Positions 1-10,133 are shown, counted from the stretch's first letter. The stretch is 64,000 nucleotides of DNA from an uncultured Porphyromonadaceae bacterium (GCA_947175265.1 CAMWMD010000013.1:1-64000); one strand, 5' to 3'. Notes: generated from the sequence alone by a model not told the origin. Numbers and translations are program-made.

Positions 1-90
1 CCCCACCCCCCCCTATTTTTTTTTCTACCACAAGACGTCATACTATATTCCTCTACGGCTTGTGGGCTCGGAGATGTGTTTAATAGAAGT
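1..90 (-). other. Illumina Nextera adapter read-through (assembly artefact)
   Basis: This is not genomic DNA. Positions 62-79 read GTGGGCTCGGAGATGTGT, identical to the Nextera read-2 transposase adapter, and 80-89 are a degraded version of the mosaic end. Positions 49-56 (TCCTCTAC) sit exactly where the i7 index belongs and match the index I know as N712 (read as GTAGAGGA). Positions 32-48 match the P7 segment AAGACGGCATACGAGAT at 14 of 17 bases, with all three mismatches G to T. Positions 16-24 (T run) and 1-13 (C-rich), read on the other strand, are the poly-A then poly-G expected when a two-colour instrument reads past the adapter. Genomic sequence starts at about 90. Confidence 0.93.
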
Positions 91-111
91 CCATATTACT
101 ATATAAAAGTG

Positions 112-157
112 GAGAGTCCGCTGAAGGAGGTTTCAAAACCTCCTTCAGCGGACTCTC
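112..157 (-). terminator. intrinsic terminator downstream of smpB
   Basis: A perfect inverted repeat with 22-base arms begins GAGAGTCCGCTGAAGGAGG at 112 and is mirrored to 157, with a two-base loop. On the minus strand it lies three bases after the smpB stop and is followed by CACTTTTATA, a short T tract. It is the first clearly genomic feature after the adapter. Confidence 0.85.
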
Positions 158-160
158 TTG

Positions 161-613
161 TTATTGTTTAAAGAATCTGTCAATATTGCGTTTGTCTTCT
201 CGCTCTTTTATTGACTGCCGCTTGTCGTATTGTTTTTTTCCTCGTCCGATACCAATCACAAGTTTGGCAAAACCCTTTTCACTTATAAACATTCTCAGAG
301 GAACTATTGTGAAACCAGGATCGGAAGAATCCTTACTTATCTTACCAATTTCCTTCTTGGATAAGAGAAGTTTCCTATCTCGTCTGGTCTGATGATTGTT
401 ATAGGAACCGTAAGTATATTCCGAGATGTGCATCCCCTTAACCCAGACTTCACCTCTATCCACCACACAATAACTGTCTGTAAGACTTGCCTTACCATCC
501 CTTATAGATTTAATCTCTGTTCCGGTAAGCACCATACCGGCAGTGTAGGTATCGCCAATCTCATAATTAAAATTGGCCTTCTTGTTTTTAATATTGATCT
601 GGTTCGCTTTCAT
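161..613 (-). CDS. smpB: SsrA-binding protein SmpB
   Basis: SmpB binds tmRNA and brings it to stalled ribosomes for trans-translation. The 150-residue product has normal family length. Family motifs are visible: [10 protein letters not shown] near residue 10, [14 protein letters not shown] near 31, HISEY near 62, RRDRKLLL near 78, and the basic C-terminal tail ([10 protein letters not shown] then KERE) that folds in the ribosomal decoding centre. The gene is the last of a short leftward unit behind the Yip1-family gene (24-base gap) and is closed by a strong hairpin. The ATG at 613 gives the expected N-terminus. Confidence 0.97.
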   Translation of the reverse strand: MKANQINIKNKKANFNYEIGDTYTAGMVLTGTEIKSIRDGKASLTDSYCVVDRGEVWVKGMHISEYTYGSYNNHQTRRDRKLLLSKKEIGKISKDSSDPGFTIVPLRMFISEKGFAKLVIGIGRGKKQYDKRQSIKEREDKRNIDRFFKQ

Positions 614-637
614 CTGCAGGAATAAGAATAAATGTTT

Positions 638-1354
638 CTATTGCACCGAAGGTAACAGTTTTTCTAATATCCATCCGAGAAACATCGGGATGCCCACGAT
701 AATAAGACATAATACAGCTGTACAAGTGATTTGTCTGTTATGTGGGAAAACAAAGAAACGGGTTCCACGGCTTATTAAATATACTGTCCATAAGGGCAAG
801 AAAATTAAAATCGCCCAAAGCATAGGTAACAACTGAGTCAAGGTAAAGAACATACAGAGGGTCGACAGATTAACGAGTACAAAGACCTTTCCGAAATCCC
901 CTTCAATCGATTTTGTGGTAAGTCTCGGCATAATGACTCTCAAAAGAATTACAATGAGAAAATAGCCGAAGAAGAATGAGACAAAAGCGAAGACAGCATT
1001 TTCAACGGCTGTCGAAAGCGAAATTCTTGATGAATAAATCATTTCGACAAATTGGCTAACCGCCAACAAGGCTACCAAAGGATAAAAACACCCAACCTGA
1101 ATTTCTTCAGCCGTAATTTTGCTTCGTCTTACCGACTTCCATCCTTCTACAGGATTCAGCATCACCTTAAAAAGCAAATGAAACGGATTGGGGACGTCTC
1201 TCTTATCCCTTTTCTCATTTTTCTCTTCCGTCTTAGCGGCTTCCTGAGAAACATTCTCAGCCTGCGCATAATTAGGGCCAGAATCATCAAGGGAATCCGT
1301 ACTTTCTGATGGTTCAGTGTATACGTATATATTATCGTCTTCTCGTTCTTCCAT
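638..1354 (-). CDS. Yip1-family integral membrane protein
   Basis: A 238-residue protein. The first ~55 residues are hydrophilic, acidic and Ser/Glu-rich and are probably disordered. A short conserved stretch (NPFHLLFKVMLNPVEGWKSV) leads into about five hydrophobic segments between residues 85 and 235. The NP..GW motif before the membrane part is typical of Yip1/DUF1282 proteins in Bacteroidetes. Their bacterial role is not established. It is probably co-transcribed with smpB from the promoter just upstream. Confidence 0.7.
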   Translation of the reverse strand: MEEREDDNIYVYTEPSESTDSLDDSGPNYAQAENVSQEAAKTEEKNEKRDKRDVPNPFHLLFKVMLNPVEGWKSVRRSKITAEEIQVGCFYPLVALLAVSQFVEMIYSSRISLSTAVENAVFAFVSFFFGYFLIVILLRVIMPRLTTKSIEGDFGKVFVLVNLSTLCMFFTLTQLLPMLWAILIFLPLWTVYLISRGTRFFVFPHNRQITCTAVLCLIIVGIPMFLGWILEKLLPSVQ

Positions 1355-1364
1355 AATTCACTTG

Positions 1365-1396
1365 CAAATTTAGATAAAACTTACAAACTAAACAAA
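1365..1396 (-). promoter_or_regulatory. Bacteroidetes-type promoter for the Yip1-smpB unit
   Basis: On the minus strand TTTG (1396-1393) is followed after 20 bases by TAAATTTG (1372-1365), a full match to the TTTG / TAnnTTTG promoter. The start codon of the Yip1 gene lies 11 bases further on, so the leader is very short. The -33 TTTG is the end of the T tract of the mutB terminator. Confidence 0.75.
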
Positions 1397-1429
1397 AAAA
1401 CCGTTCCCAAATTATCCGGGAACGGTTTT
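1397..1429 (-). terminator. intrinsic terminator after mutB
   Basis: Arms AAAACCGTTCCC (1397-1408) and GGGAACGGTTTT (1418-1429) form a perfect 12-bp stem. On the minus strand the stem is followed by seven or more T residues, and it begins 24 bases after the mutB stop codon. Confidence 0.92.
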
Positions 1430-1453
1430 ATACCAATTGAGATTCTATAAAAC

Positions 1454-3604
1454 TCAATCTTTTCTATCCTCATTCAGAAGACGTATCATCTCTATGGCAC
1501 TCTTAGGAATACGTGTTCCGGGGCCGAATATAGCCGCTACGCCCGCTTTATACAGGAAATCATAATCTTGTGCGGGGATTACACCACCTGCAGTCACCAA
1601 TATATCGGGACGACCCAATTTCTCAAGTTCTGCTATAACCTGTGGAATGAGTGTCTTGTGGCCGGCAGCGAGAGATGAAACACCAAGGATGTGCACATCA
1701 TTCTCTACAGCCTGACGGGCTGCTTCAGCAGGAGTCTGGAAAAGAGGACCCATATCGACGTCAAAACCACAGTCGGCATAACCGGTAGCCACAACTTTTG
1801 CACCACGATCATGGCCATCCTGACCCATTTTTGCAATCATGATTCGAGGCTGACGACCTTCACGAGCCGCAAATTCAGCTACAGCCTTACGTGCCTCCTC
1901 AAATTCGGGATCACCCTTTTCTTCGCTACTATACACTCCGGATATTGTTTTAATTACAGCCTTATAACGTCCCACAACTGCTTCGCAAGCATCTGAGATC
2001 TCCCCTAAGGTTGCTCTCACGCCTGCTGCCTTGACAGCAAGATCAAGAAGATTACCCTTTGAGGGATCCTTGACGCACTCCGTGATTGCCTCAAGTGCTT
2101 TCTTCACAGCCTCCTCATCTCGCTTACCCTTAAGATCCTCAAGTCTCGCACACTGTTCCTTACGTACCTCAGTATTATCAACCTCAAGAATATCAATCGG
2201 ATCCTCATGATCAAGACGATATTTATTAATACCGACAATAGTCTGTTTGCCGGAATCAATACGAGCTTGTGTACGGGCTGCCGCCTCCTCAATTTTCAGT
2301 TTCGGCAGACCGGTCTCAATTGCTTTCGCCATGCCACCGAGTTTCTCTATTTCCTGGATATGTTCCCAAGCCTTATGAGCTATCTCGTTGGTCAATGCCT
2401 CTACATAATAACTTCCGCCCCAGGGATCTACCTGTTTTGTTACATAGGTTTCCTCCTGAATATATATCTGGGTGTTACGTGCTATACGTGCTGAGAAATC
2501 GGTAGGCAATGCAATCGCCTCATCAAGAGCATTGGTATGCAGAGATTGTGTATGACCAAGCACCGCACCCATTGCCTCGACACATGTGCGACCCACATTA
2601 TTGAACGGATCCTGCTCCGTCAGACTCCAGCCTGAAGTCTGACTGTGTGTACGCAATGCGAGTGATTTCGGATTTTTCGGGTTGAATTGCTTGACTATCT
2701 TTGCCCACAACATACGCGCAGCCCTCATCTTGGCTATTTCCATGAAATAATTCATAGAGATTGCCCAGAAGAAAGAAAGACGGGGAGCAAATGAATCGAT
2801 ATCCATTCCTGCGTTAACACCTGCTCTGAGATACTCAAGACCATCTGCAAGTGTATAAGCCAACTCAATATCCGCAGTTGCACCTGCCTCCTGCATGTGA
2901 TAACCGGAAATTGAGATGGAGTTGAATTTCGGCATATTCTTTGAAGTGTATTCAAAGATATCTGCTATAATCTTCATAGAGAATGCCGGCGGATAGATAT
3001 AAGTATTGCGGACCATGAACTCCTTGAGGATATCGTTCTGTATGGTTCCGGCCATCTCGTCAAGTTTTGCCCCTTGTTCGAGACCTGCGTTGATATAGAA
3101 TGCCAAAACAGGAAGCACAGCACCGTTCATAGTCATGGATACAGACATCTTATTCAATGGAATTCCATCGAAAAGCACTTTCATATCCTCCAGTGAACAG
3201 ATTGAAACGCCTGCTTTACCGACATCGCCTACCACACGCTCATGATTGGCATCATATCCTCTGTGGGTCGGAAGGTCAAATGCCACCGACAGACCTTTCT
3301 GTCCTGATGCAAGATTTCTTCTGTAGAACGCATTAGATTCAGCGGCTGTAGAGAATCCGGCATATTGACGGATAGTCCAGGGACGAAGAGGATACATCGC
3401 GCTATACGGGCCTCTGAGGAATGGAGGGAGTCCGGATACATAATCCAAATGCTCCAATCCTTCAAGATCCTCTTCTGTATATACCGGTTTCACGGGAATA
3501 AGTTCGGCCGTAATCCAATCAGCCTCTTTCTTCTCATTTACCGGTGCAGCCGGCCTTTCTGCCACGACTGCATTTATATCTATTTCTTTGAAATTTGGTC
3601 TCAT
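1454..3604 (-). CDS. mutB: methylmalonyl-CoA mutase large (catalytic) subunit
   Basis: An adenosylcobalamin enzyme that interconverts succinyl-CoA and (R)-methylmalonyl-CoA, the entry to propionate formation in Bacteroidales. The 716-residue product has an N-terminal TIM-barrel domain ([18 protein letters not shown] near residue 75, [14 protein letters not shown] near 105). Its C-terminal B12-binding domain carries DGHDRG (DxHxxG, lower-axial-ligand histidine) near 600, SSL near 645 and GG near 680, all intact. The start ATG lies one base after the mutA stop, so the two are translationally linked. A strong terminator follows. Confidence 0.96.
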   Translation of the reverse strand: MRPNFKEIDINAVVAERPAAPVNEKKEADWITAELIPVKPVYTEEDLEGLEHLDYVSGLPPFLRGPYSAMYPLRPWTIRQYAGFSTAAESNAFYRRNLASGQKGLSVAFDLPTHRGYDANHERVVGDVGKAGVSICSLEDMKVLFDGIPLNKMSVSMTMNGAVLPVLAFYINAGLEQGAKLDEMAGTIQNDILKEFMVRNTYIYPPAFSMKIIADIFEYTSKNMPKFNSISISGYHMQEAGATADIELAYTLADGLEYLRAGVNAGMDIDSFAPRLSFFWAISMNYFMEIAKMRAARMLWAKIVKQFNPKNPKSLALRTHSQTSGWSLTEQDPFNNVGRTCVEAMGAVLGHTQSLHTNALDEAIALPTDFSARIARNTQIYIQEETYVTKQVDPWGGSYYVEALTNEIAHKAWEHIQEIEKLGGMAKAIETGLPKLKIEEAAARTQARIDSGKQTIVGINKYRLDHEDPIDILEVDNTEVRKEQCARLEDLKGKRDEEAVKKALEAITECVKDPSKGNLLDLAVKAAGVRATLGEISDACEAVVGRYKAVIKTISGVYSSEEKGDPEFEEARKAVAEFAAREGRQPRIMIAKMGQDGHDRGAKVVATGYADCGFDVDMGPLFQTPAEAARQAVENDVHILGVSSLAAGHKTLIPQVIAELEKLGRPDILVTAGGVIPAQDYDFLYKAGVAAIFGPGTRIPKSAIEMIRLLNEDRKD

Positions 3605-3605
3605 T

Positions 3606-5459
3606 TCACTTTAGAAGTTTTGCGTTGAATTTTACAAGCGTGTCAAGCACATTTACTCTCACATGGATAAACTCTTCAATACCTTGAGCCTTGAGTTCGT
3701 CCATACATGCTGGTGCTCCGGCAATCACGAACATTGCCCTTCCGGCCAACTCTTTAAATGCTTCCGGGGCATACGTTGCGTATTCATCATCACTTGAACA
3801 AAGCACAACAACGTCTGCACCTTTCTCTAAAGCGGCATCAACGCCCTCCTTGACAGAATTGAAACCGATATTATCGATAATCTCATATCCGGCACAACCG
3901 AAGAAGTTTGCTGAGAACTGAGCACGAGCAAGTCGCATAGCCAAGTTGCCGATAGTAAGCATAAACACTTTAGGACGTTTACCGCTTCTCTCAGTATCAA
4001 GTCGGAGTTGCTCAAACTGGCTTGCCGCACGATCAAAATTCAATGCTTCCACAGCACCGTCAGTCACTTCCGCAGAACAACCACATCCGCAAGCACACCC
4101 ATCCTTTTCAATCTTATCAAGAGCCTTTTCATTGAAATTCGGGTATTGGTTTGTGCCGAGCAGTATCTCCTTACGACGTGCTACGTCAATATGACGTTTT
4201 ACTCCTGATTCATTTACCTTCTTCTGAATCTCCCCTTTCTCAAGCAGGGAAAGGAAACCACCCTCTTCTTCTGTCTTGCAGAAAAGTTCCCAAGCTACTT
4301 TAGCAATCGATGCGGTAAGATGCTCGATATAGTAGGAGCCACCTGCAGGATCGACCACCTTGTTCAAATGGCTTTCCTCTCTGAGAAGCAACTGCTGGTT
4401 GCGTGCAATACGCTCACTAAACTCGTCAGGCTTCTTATATTGGAGATCAAAAGGAAGTGTCTCTATTGAATCTACTCCCGCCAAGGCTGCACTCATAGTC
4501 TCTGTCTGAGAACGGAGCAGGTTGACATGGGCATCATATATAGTCTGATTGAACTGGCTGGTCACTGCGTGAACCATCATCTTGCAGCATTCATCTTCTG
4601 CTCCGTAGGCTTTTACTATCTCAGCCCAGAGCATACGGGCAGCACGGAATTTTGCAAGTTCCATGAAATAATTTGAGGAGATACCCATATTAAACTTAAT
4701 ACGGGATGAAGCCTCACAAGGGGTAAGTCCTGCTTCCGTAAGCAGAGTCATCCATTCGGCACCCCATGAAAGTGCATAACCCAATTCCTGTGTAATGTAT
4801 GCCCCCGCATTATTGAGCATAAAACTGTCAACGGCAAAACAGCGGAGATTCTTTACCGGTTTCACCACATCATAAAGAGCAATTGCCTCCGCTTTCAGAT
4901 CTTTTGGGAAAGGCAGGCCATGCTTAAGAAGACGTTTGAACGGATTAAAATCTATTGATCCTCTGAAATCTTCTACGGCACCTCTTGCAGTGAGATATTC
5001 AACAAAAAGTTTTGCTACTTCCACAGCCTTACCCATACAGCAGGAAATATTAACTTCTACCTTTTTCAGATCTATGTCATTAAAGATAGTTTCCATATCT
5101 GAATAGGTGACATCCTTAGAAAGATGAACTCCGATTGAATCAACTCCACGGTCAATGACATGAAGGGCCTCCTTATTCAGTTCTTCAGGAGTATTTCCCT
5201 GAATCTGCTGACGAATCAGCCAGTCATTATTGTCTCTTGTACCTCTTACGTATGGGAATTGTCCCGGAAGAGTTCCCATGTGTGGAATTTCCTTTAAGTC
5301 GTCACGGCGATAGAAAGGCTGTACTTCAAAGCCCTCATTGGTGCGCCACACAAGTTTCTTATTAAAATCGGCACCCTTGAGGTCGACATTGATCTTAGCC
5401 ACCCAATCCTCCGTAGAGGTGGGAGAGAACATGTCAAATAATTTTTCGTTTTTTGCCAT
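3606..5459 (-). CDS. mutA: methylmalonyl-CoA mutase small subunit
   Basis: The non-catalytic partner of MutB in heterodimeric mutases. The chosen ATG gives 617 residues; an open frame extends to 5513, but the Met at [11 protein letters not shown] fits the family better. The barrel domain is recognisable ([15 protein letters not shown]). In the B12-like domain the DxHxxG motif is replaced by sequence around [13 protein letters not shown], as expected for a subunit that does not bind cobalamin. An unusual Cys cluster, GCACGCGCS, lies in the linker before that domain (about 4070-4104). mutA precedes mutB in one operon. Confidence 0.93.
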   Translation of the reverse strand: MAKNEKLFDMFSPTSTEDWVAKINVDLKGADFNKKLVWRTNEGFEVQPFYRRDDLKEIPHMGTLPGQFPYVRGTRDNNDWLIRQQIQGNTPEELNKEALHVIDRGVDSIGVHLSKDVTYSDMETIFNDIDLKKVEVNISCCMGKAVEVAKLFVEYLTARGAVEDFRGSIDFNPFKRLLKHGLPFPKDLKAEAIALYDVVKPVKNLRCFAVDSFMLNNAGAYITQELGYALSWGAEWMTLLTEAGLTPCEASSRIKFNMGISSNYFMELAKFRAARMLWAEIVKAYGAEDECCKMMVHAVTSQFNQTIYDAHVNLLRSQTETMSAALAGVDSIETLPFDLQYKKPDEFSERIARNQQLLLREESHLNKVVDPAGGSYYIEHLTASIAKVAWELFCKTEEEGGFLSLLEKGEIQKKVNESGVKRHIDVARRKEILLGTNQYPNFNEKALDKIEKDGCACGCGCSAEVTDGAVEALNFDRAASQFEQLRLDTERSGKRPKVFMLTIGNLAMRLARAQFSANFFGCAGYEIIDNIGFNSVKEGVDAALEKGADVVVLCSSDDEYATYAPEAFKELAGRAMFVIAGAPACMDELKAQGIEEFIHVRVNVLDTLVKFNAKLLK

Positions 5460-5590
5460 AAGTTTTATAGCTTTATGTATAGATGTTGGGTCTTTTACTT
5501 TTCCTTGAAACAACTGCCACTGTTTCTATCATTTTTGCTGATTAGTGTCACACCCTTTTCGTTTTTTTAATTATATGGGCATAACAACAA

Positions 5591-5626
5591 TGGCCAAATT
5601 TGCTTCAGTTGATGCAAATTTAGCCA
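5591..5626 (-). promoter_or_regulatory. inverted repeat overlapping the probable mutAB promoter
   Basis: TGGCCAAATTTGC (5591-5603) and GCAAATTTAGCCA (5614-5626) are inverted copies separated by ten bases; on the minus strand the only imperfect pair is a G-T wobble. The minus-strand -7 element TAAATTTG (5622-5615) lies inside one arm. No clear -33 TTTG is seen. This could be an operator over the promoter or a leader hairpin; the leader to the mutA ATG would be about 150 bases. Confidence 0.5.
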
Positions 5627-5725
5627 TTTGTTTTCATTTAAGGAAATTTTTCGGGATTTTCTTTTTTATTTTTTTATTTGACCTTGTGTTAAGGTTTGAT
5701 TTAATTTCATTATGCTTTAACCTAA

Positions 5726-6394
5726 TCACTCCACCTCTAATTTCTTTCCTTCACACCTGAGAATTTTTCCCGGGAACTCTTCCACCAGTTGCATATTGTG
5801 AGTAGCCATGACCACACAATGTCCCTTGGATGAAAGACTATGAAGGAGAGTCACTATCTGATTCCCTGTCTGTGGATCAAGATTGCCCGTCGGCTCATCA
5901 GCGAGAATGAGATCCGGTCTATTCAAAAGAGCCCTGGCGATCACAATCCTCTGCTGTTCACCGCCACTGAGTTCATGGGGCATTTTATAACTCTTATTTG
6001 CCATCCCCACCATTTCAAGCACCTCTTCTATCCTATCTTCCATCTCACTCTTGTTTTTCCATCCGGTGGCACGAAGCACAAACCTCAGATTTCCATTCAC
6101 CGAGCGATCCTGCAGAAGTTGAAAATCCTGAAAGACAATTCCAATCTTTCTACGGAGATATGGAATATTCTTCTTCTTCAGTGTCAGAAGGTCAAATCCC
6201 ATAACCTCTGCCTTTGACCCGGAATGGACCACTACATCTGCATACATTGATTTCAAAAGACTGCTTTTCCCACTACCTACCCTGCCGACCAGATAATGGA
6301 ACTCCCCTTTTGACAGAGAAAAGGACACCCCTTTAAGGACACTCTTTTCTGCCCTTTCAATCTCGACATCCTTATAGTTTACTATTACGCTCAT
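5726..6394 (-). CDS. ftsE: FtsE-like ABC transporter ATP-binding protein
   Basis: A 222-residue ABC ATPase with Walker [13 protein letters not shown] near residue 38, Q-loop VFQDFQLL near 90, signature LSGGEQQR near 143, Walker [13 protein letters not shown] near 165 and the switch histidine in ATHNMQL. The overall sequence resembles FtsE, the cytoplasmic ATPase of FtsEX in cell division and wall hydrolase control. No ftsX is adjacent, so the assignment rests on the ATPase alone and a LolD-type role is possible. The Met at 6394 is chosen because the upstream Met (6415) adds only a short unconserved peptide. Confidence 0.75.
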   Translation of the reverse strand: MSVIVNYKDVEIERAEKSVLKGVSFSLSKGEFHYLVGRVGSGKSSLLKSMYADVVVHSGSKAEVMGFDLLTLKKKNIPYLRRKIGIVFQDFQLLQDRSVNGNLRFVLRATGWKNKSEMEDRIEEVLEMVGMANKSYKMPHELSGGEQQRIVIARALLNRPDLILADEPTGNLDPQTGNQIVTLLHSLSSKGHCVVMATHNMQLVEEFPGKILRCEGKKLEVE

Positions 6395-6480
6395 TTTTCT
6401 TTCTTTAAGGCACAAAATTAATTATAATCCCCGGTCTGTGCAAGATAAACCGGGGAGTAATATCCGTAAAGCCGGTAAAA

Positions 6481-7809
6481 TCAGAAACTCAACATCATCA
6501 TAGCCGTCACCCTGTTGGCATTTCCATGAGTTCCGTCAAAATTCATTCGTTTCCCCACGAGATACTCTGCTCCAATTTCAAAGCGCGGGGTGACATCGTA
6601 GAAAAGATTTATAGCACCATAAAGCCCATATTTATATTGGGAATTATCAGGGTTCTGACGCGGATAGTATTTTTGCTCTGACAATGTCAAATTGGAGAAT
6701 ATTTTGGGTGAAAAATAATATGACGCGCCGAATACGTATCCGGCAGCAGTCGGAGCGTATAGTTCACCCTCCTGCCCCGGTTTGGCTATTAGATCGAAAC
6801 TTCCTCCTACAAGATCTGTCGTATAGGATTCATGTCCTTGCCCTATGGAGGCGATTCCATATATATTAAGTTGGGGCAAAACCTTCACTACTCCGGAAAG
6901 TTGAGCAGCCCATCCAAAAATATCCTGATTTTTCTCCGCCAAAAGATTCCTGTACGTCAAGACACGACCTAATCCAGAGATACGTATGTGGCTCGACCCG
7001 CCATCCCATTGATATTGCGCAAATGCAGCTATGTCCGGCACATAGTCCGCGCAAGCCTTAGTGTATGTGCCGTCGGCATCAATCGACGTAGAGGGAAACT
7101 CAAATGACCCGGCCAAACTCCAATGATTTCCCTTAAAGGTGTGAAGGTACCTTACCAGAACATTTGTCCTGGTATTTTTCCCATTAGCCCCTGCGCCATC
7201 AATCGTAGAGGGCTCGGCCTTTGTATCTTCAAATGTAGTAGTGGCATATCCCGCAGTCCAATCCCCCACCTGTATATAGGCTTTCTTTAGTTTGAAGTCT
7301 CTATTATTATAACCGGAGAAACCTGCTTCTATATAACCAAGATAATCTCCAAAAATGGAATTATGCCCGAGGAGTGTAAAATACAATGCTGTCCCGGAAG
7401 GATTTGACGATAAGGCTTTGTCATGTGTCGGATCTTTTGGAATCGTGATAAAATATGGAGAGAAACCACTCGTAGGTATCGACCCGTTCCAATCAAAATA
7501 ACCTCTCATACGGATAACACCACCCACACCTAAGGCAAGATTTCCATTTCTACTCATAAAAAGGAAATAAGGAGCCCTCGGATCCTGGAAGTGCCTGTAC
7601 TGATCATAATAGAACCTATTGAGCATTCTGTTGATCGAATCCTCATGTTCCCGTGAGGAATTTGTTATTACGTGAGTGGACCCAATCATATTTTCAATCC
7701 TTTGGATATCCGGAGGTAGCACTTTTGTCGTATCCGATTGAGAAAAAACGTTAAGACTCCCCGACAAAATTAGCGCGGATAGCCATAAGCACCTTTTGTC
7801 TATATTCAT
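6481..7809 (-). CDS. DcaP-like outer membrane porin
   Basis: A 442-residue exported protein: signal peptide of about 24 residues (cleavage near NVFSQ), an N-terminal helical stretch (residues ~30-60), then alternating beta-strand sequence with many aromatic residues. It ends in phenylalanine (MMMLSF), as outer membrane barrels do. Sequence such as GNLALGVGGVIRMRGYFD resembles DcaP-like trimeric porins. A GTG at 7830 would add seven residues; ATG at 7809 gives a cleaner signal peptide. Substrate unknown. Confidence 0.68.
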   Translation of the reverse strand: MNIDKRCLWLSALILSGSLNVFSQSDTTKVLPPDIQRIENMIGSTHVITNSSREHEDSINRMLNRFYYDQYRHFQDPRAPYFLFMSRNGNLALGVGGVIRMRGYFDWNGSIPTSGFSPYFITIPKDPTHDKALSSNPSGTALYFTLLGHNSIFGDYLGYIEAGFSGYNNRDFKLKKAYIQVGDWTAGYATTTFEDTKAEPSTIDGAGANGKNTRTNVLVRYLHTFKGNHWSLAGSFEFPSTSIDADGTYTKACADYVPDIAAFAQYQWDGGSSHIRISGLGRVLTYRNLLAEKNQDIFGWAAQLSGVVKVLPQLNIYGIASIGQGHESYTTDLVGGSFDLIAKPGQEGELYAPTAAGYVFGASYYFSPKIFSNLTLSEQKYYPRQNPDNSQYKYGLYGAINLFYDVTPRFEIGAEYLVGKRMNFDGTHGNANRVTAMMMLSF

Positions 7810-7913
7810 TGCAGTTGTTATTGTTTTCACGTCCGTTTCAAAATTTGAAGGTTTTATAATAATATCATAATTATTTTTTTTGCAGATCGTATTCTGAACC
7901 GCCGTGGTAGAAT

Positions 7914-9278
7914 TTACTCAAAAAGGAGCCGCAACATCTCTTCAATTTTTCCGACTTCCACCAGTCGGATAGAGAAATTGTCTTTTACGCCTTTAAGGTT
8001 ACCTTTTGGTATTATAACCGTATCAAAGCCTAATTTTTGAGCCTCACCAACACGTTGGTCAATTCTTGTGACTGTACGTATCTCTCCTGATAGACCCACC
8101 TCTCCAATGAAGGCTGTCTTACGGCTTATGGCTATATCAAAGTTTGAGGACATGATAGACGCAACCACTGCCAAATCAATCGCCGGATCTATCACTTTTA
8201 ATCCTCCCGCCATGTTGAGGAATACATCTTTTTGTCCGAGCCTGAAACGAGCACGCTTCTCAAGGACTGCCAACAGCATATTCAATCTCCGCTGATCGAA
8301 TCCTGTCACTGACCTTTGAGGTGTGCCATAAGCGGCACTCGATACCAAAGCCTGAACCTCAACCATGAACGGTCTTGCCCCTTCAAGAGTAACACCTATG
8401 GCGATACCACTCATCTCCTCTTCCCTGTTCTCCGACAACAGCATCTCAGATGGATTTTTAACCTCTCTCAGTCCTTTTTGCACCATTTCGTAAATTCCGA
8501 TTTCCGAAGTAGAACCAAATCTGTTTTTTATCGATCGGAGAATTCTGTAAAGATACTGTCTGTCTCCCTCAAATTGGAGTACGGTATCAACTATGTGCTC
8601 AAGTACCTTGGGTCCGGCTATAGCACCATCCTTATTAATATGACCGACAAGGATGACAGGCACCCCGGATTCTTTTGCATATCTTAACAAGGATGCAGCA
8701 CATTCTCTGACTTGACTGACGCTTCCGGCTGCTGATTCCACTTGATCTGAGGCAATCGTCTGAATGGAATCAACCACCACAATTTGGGGAGCAAGTTTTT
8801 CAATCTGACTGAATATATTATCCAGTCTTGTCTCGCAAAGAATATATGTGTTATCCGACATCTTGCCCAGTCTCTCAGCCCTCATTTTCAATTGGGTGGC
8901 GCTTTCCTCTCCCGAAACGTATAATATCTTCTTGTTTCTGATTGAGAGTATATTCTGAAGAAGGAGCGTTGATTTCCCTATTCCGGGCTCACCGCCTATC
9001 AACGTAAGGCTCCCGGCCACCAATCCACCGCCCAAGACCCTATTCAACTCTCCGGAAGGCATATTTATTCGTGGTTCTTCAAGTGTCTGAATCTCGGAAA
9101 GGCGCAGGGGTTCGGTATCAATCTTGGATCGAGACGTTTTAAGACCTTGTTTTGAAGCCTTAACCTTTTCCTCTACAAAAGAATTCCACTCTCCACAGGA
9201 AGGGCATTTTCCAAGCCATTTCGGAGACTCGTACCCACATGATTGGCAAAAATATAATATCTTTGTCTTTGTTGCCAT
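7914..9278 (-). CDS. radA: DNA repair protein RadA
   Basis: RadA (Sms) is a RecA-like ATPase that drives branch migration during homologous recombination. The 454-residue product has the N-terminal zinc finger (CQSCG...CPSCGEW, residues 11-31), Walker A GGEPGIGKST near 95, the RadA-specific KNRFGS motif near 255 and a Lon-protease-like C-terminal domain (from about 300). The gene follows the SpoU methyltransferase gene on the minus strand with a 25-base gap and is probably co-transcribed with it. Confidence 0.97.
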   Translation of the reverse strand: MATKTKILYFCQSCGYESPKWLGKCPSCGEWNSFVEEKVKASKQGLKTSRSKIDTEPLRLSEIQTLEEPRINMPSGELNRVLGGGLVAGSLTLIGGEPGIGKSTLLLQNILSIRNKKILYVSGEESATQLKMRAERLGKMSDNTYILCETRLDNIFSQIEKLAPQIVVVDSIQTIASDQVESAAGSVSQVRECAASLLRYAKESGVPVILVGHINKDGAIAGPKVLEHIVDTVLQFEGDRQYLYRILRSIKNRFGSTSEIGIYEMVQKGLREVKNPSEMLLSENREEEMSGIAIGVTLEGARPFMVEVQALVSSAAYGTPQRSVTGFDQRRLNMLLAVLEKRARFRLGQKDVFLNMAGGLKVIDPAIDLAVVASIMSSNFDIAISRKTAFIGEVGLSGEIRTVTRIDQRVGEAQKLGFDTVIIPKGNLKGVKDNFSIRLVEVGKIEEMLRLLFE

Positions 9279-9303
9279 ACTTTTTCTCTAAGTTTAATAT
9301 TGG

Positions 9304-10056
9304 CTATCCAAACCTGAATGTTGAGAGGACAACCGCTGTTGCAATAGCCACATTCAATGACTCAGCGTGAGAATCCTTGTCATAAGGAGGAATAAGGAGA
9401 GGTATTTTGATTTTGTTTTTTATAGAATCTGTAATGCCGTTACCTTCATTCCCCATGACGATGAAACCGAAGTCTTTCAGGTTCATTTTATATATATTCC
9501 TCCCGTCAAGAACTGTCCCATATACCGGCATGTCGGGATAACGTTCTATCAGACACCTGAGATCGGTATAGTAAACTTTTACCCTTTTCAAGGAACCCAT
9601 AGTCGATTGGACTGTCTTCGGATTGAAGGCATCCACAGTGGAGTCAGAAGCGAAAATAGTATCAACACCGAACCAGTCACATGTACGAATGATAGTACCA
9701 AGATTTCCGGGATCCTGAACTCCGTCCAATAAGAGGTACAGTTTATCCTGTTTTATCTCCGGCATTTCGTTTCCCGGCATTTTAAAAATAGCCATTACCT
9801 GAGAAGGCGTTGACAATGACGACATCTTCCTAATCTCATTTAAATGTGCCTCAAATATCTGAGTATCCGGTATTTTTAGCCGTCTTATATTCCTTTCAAT
9901 CCATTCGGGGGTAGCGACAATGTATTCCACCTGGTATGCATCAAGCATATCGAGGACACACTTCTCCCCTTCCGCAAGGAATAAGCCATGTTTTATCCTC
10001 ATTTTCTTTGAGGATAAAGAAGAAATTACGTTTGCTTTGCTTTTCGACAGTTCCAT
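9304..10056 (-). CDS. SpoU/TrmH-family RNA 2'-O-ribose methyltransferase
   Basis: A 250-residue SPOUT methyltransferase. The three family motifs are present: NLGTIIRTCDWFGVD near residue 120, VMGNEGNGI near 200 and LLIPPYDKDSHAESLNVAIA near 225, which form the knotted SAM site. The N-terminal ~100 residues form the RNA-recognition domain typical of 23S rRNA methyltransferases such as RlmB; the exact target nucleotide cannot be read from sequence. A -7-like TAACTTTG lies on the minus strand at 10093-10086, about 30 bases before the start. Confidence 0.85.
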   Translation of the reverse strand: MELSKSKANVISSLSSKKMRIKHGLFLAEGEKCVLDMLDAYQVEYIVATPEWIERNIRRLKIPDTQIFEAHLNEIRKMSSLSTPSQVMAIFKMPGNEMPEIKQDKLYLLLDGVQDPGNLGTIIRTCDWFGVDTIFASDSTVDAFNPKTVQSTMGSLKRVKVYYTDLRCLIERYPDMPVYGTVLDGRNIYKMNLKDFGFIVMGNEGNGITDSIKNKIKIPLLIPPYDKDSHAESLNVAIATAVVLSTFRFG

Positions 10057-10101
10057 CTACTGTTCCTTAATATCCTATTTTTTTCCAAAGTTAATGATTT
10101 T

Positions 10102-10133
10102 TTTGCCATTTACATATCTTTTGATTAATTTTG
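10102..10133 (+). promoter_or_regulatory. promoter of endonuclease IV gene
   Basis: TTTG (10102-10105), 20 bases, TAATTTTG (10126-10133): a full Bacteroidetes promoter ending 31 bases before the nfo start codon. Confidence 0.75.
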
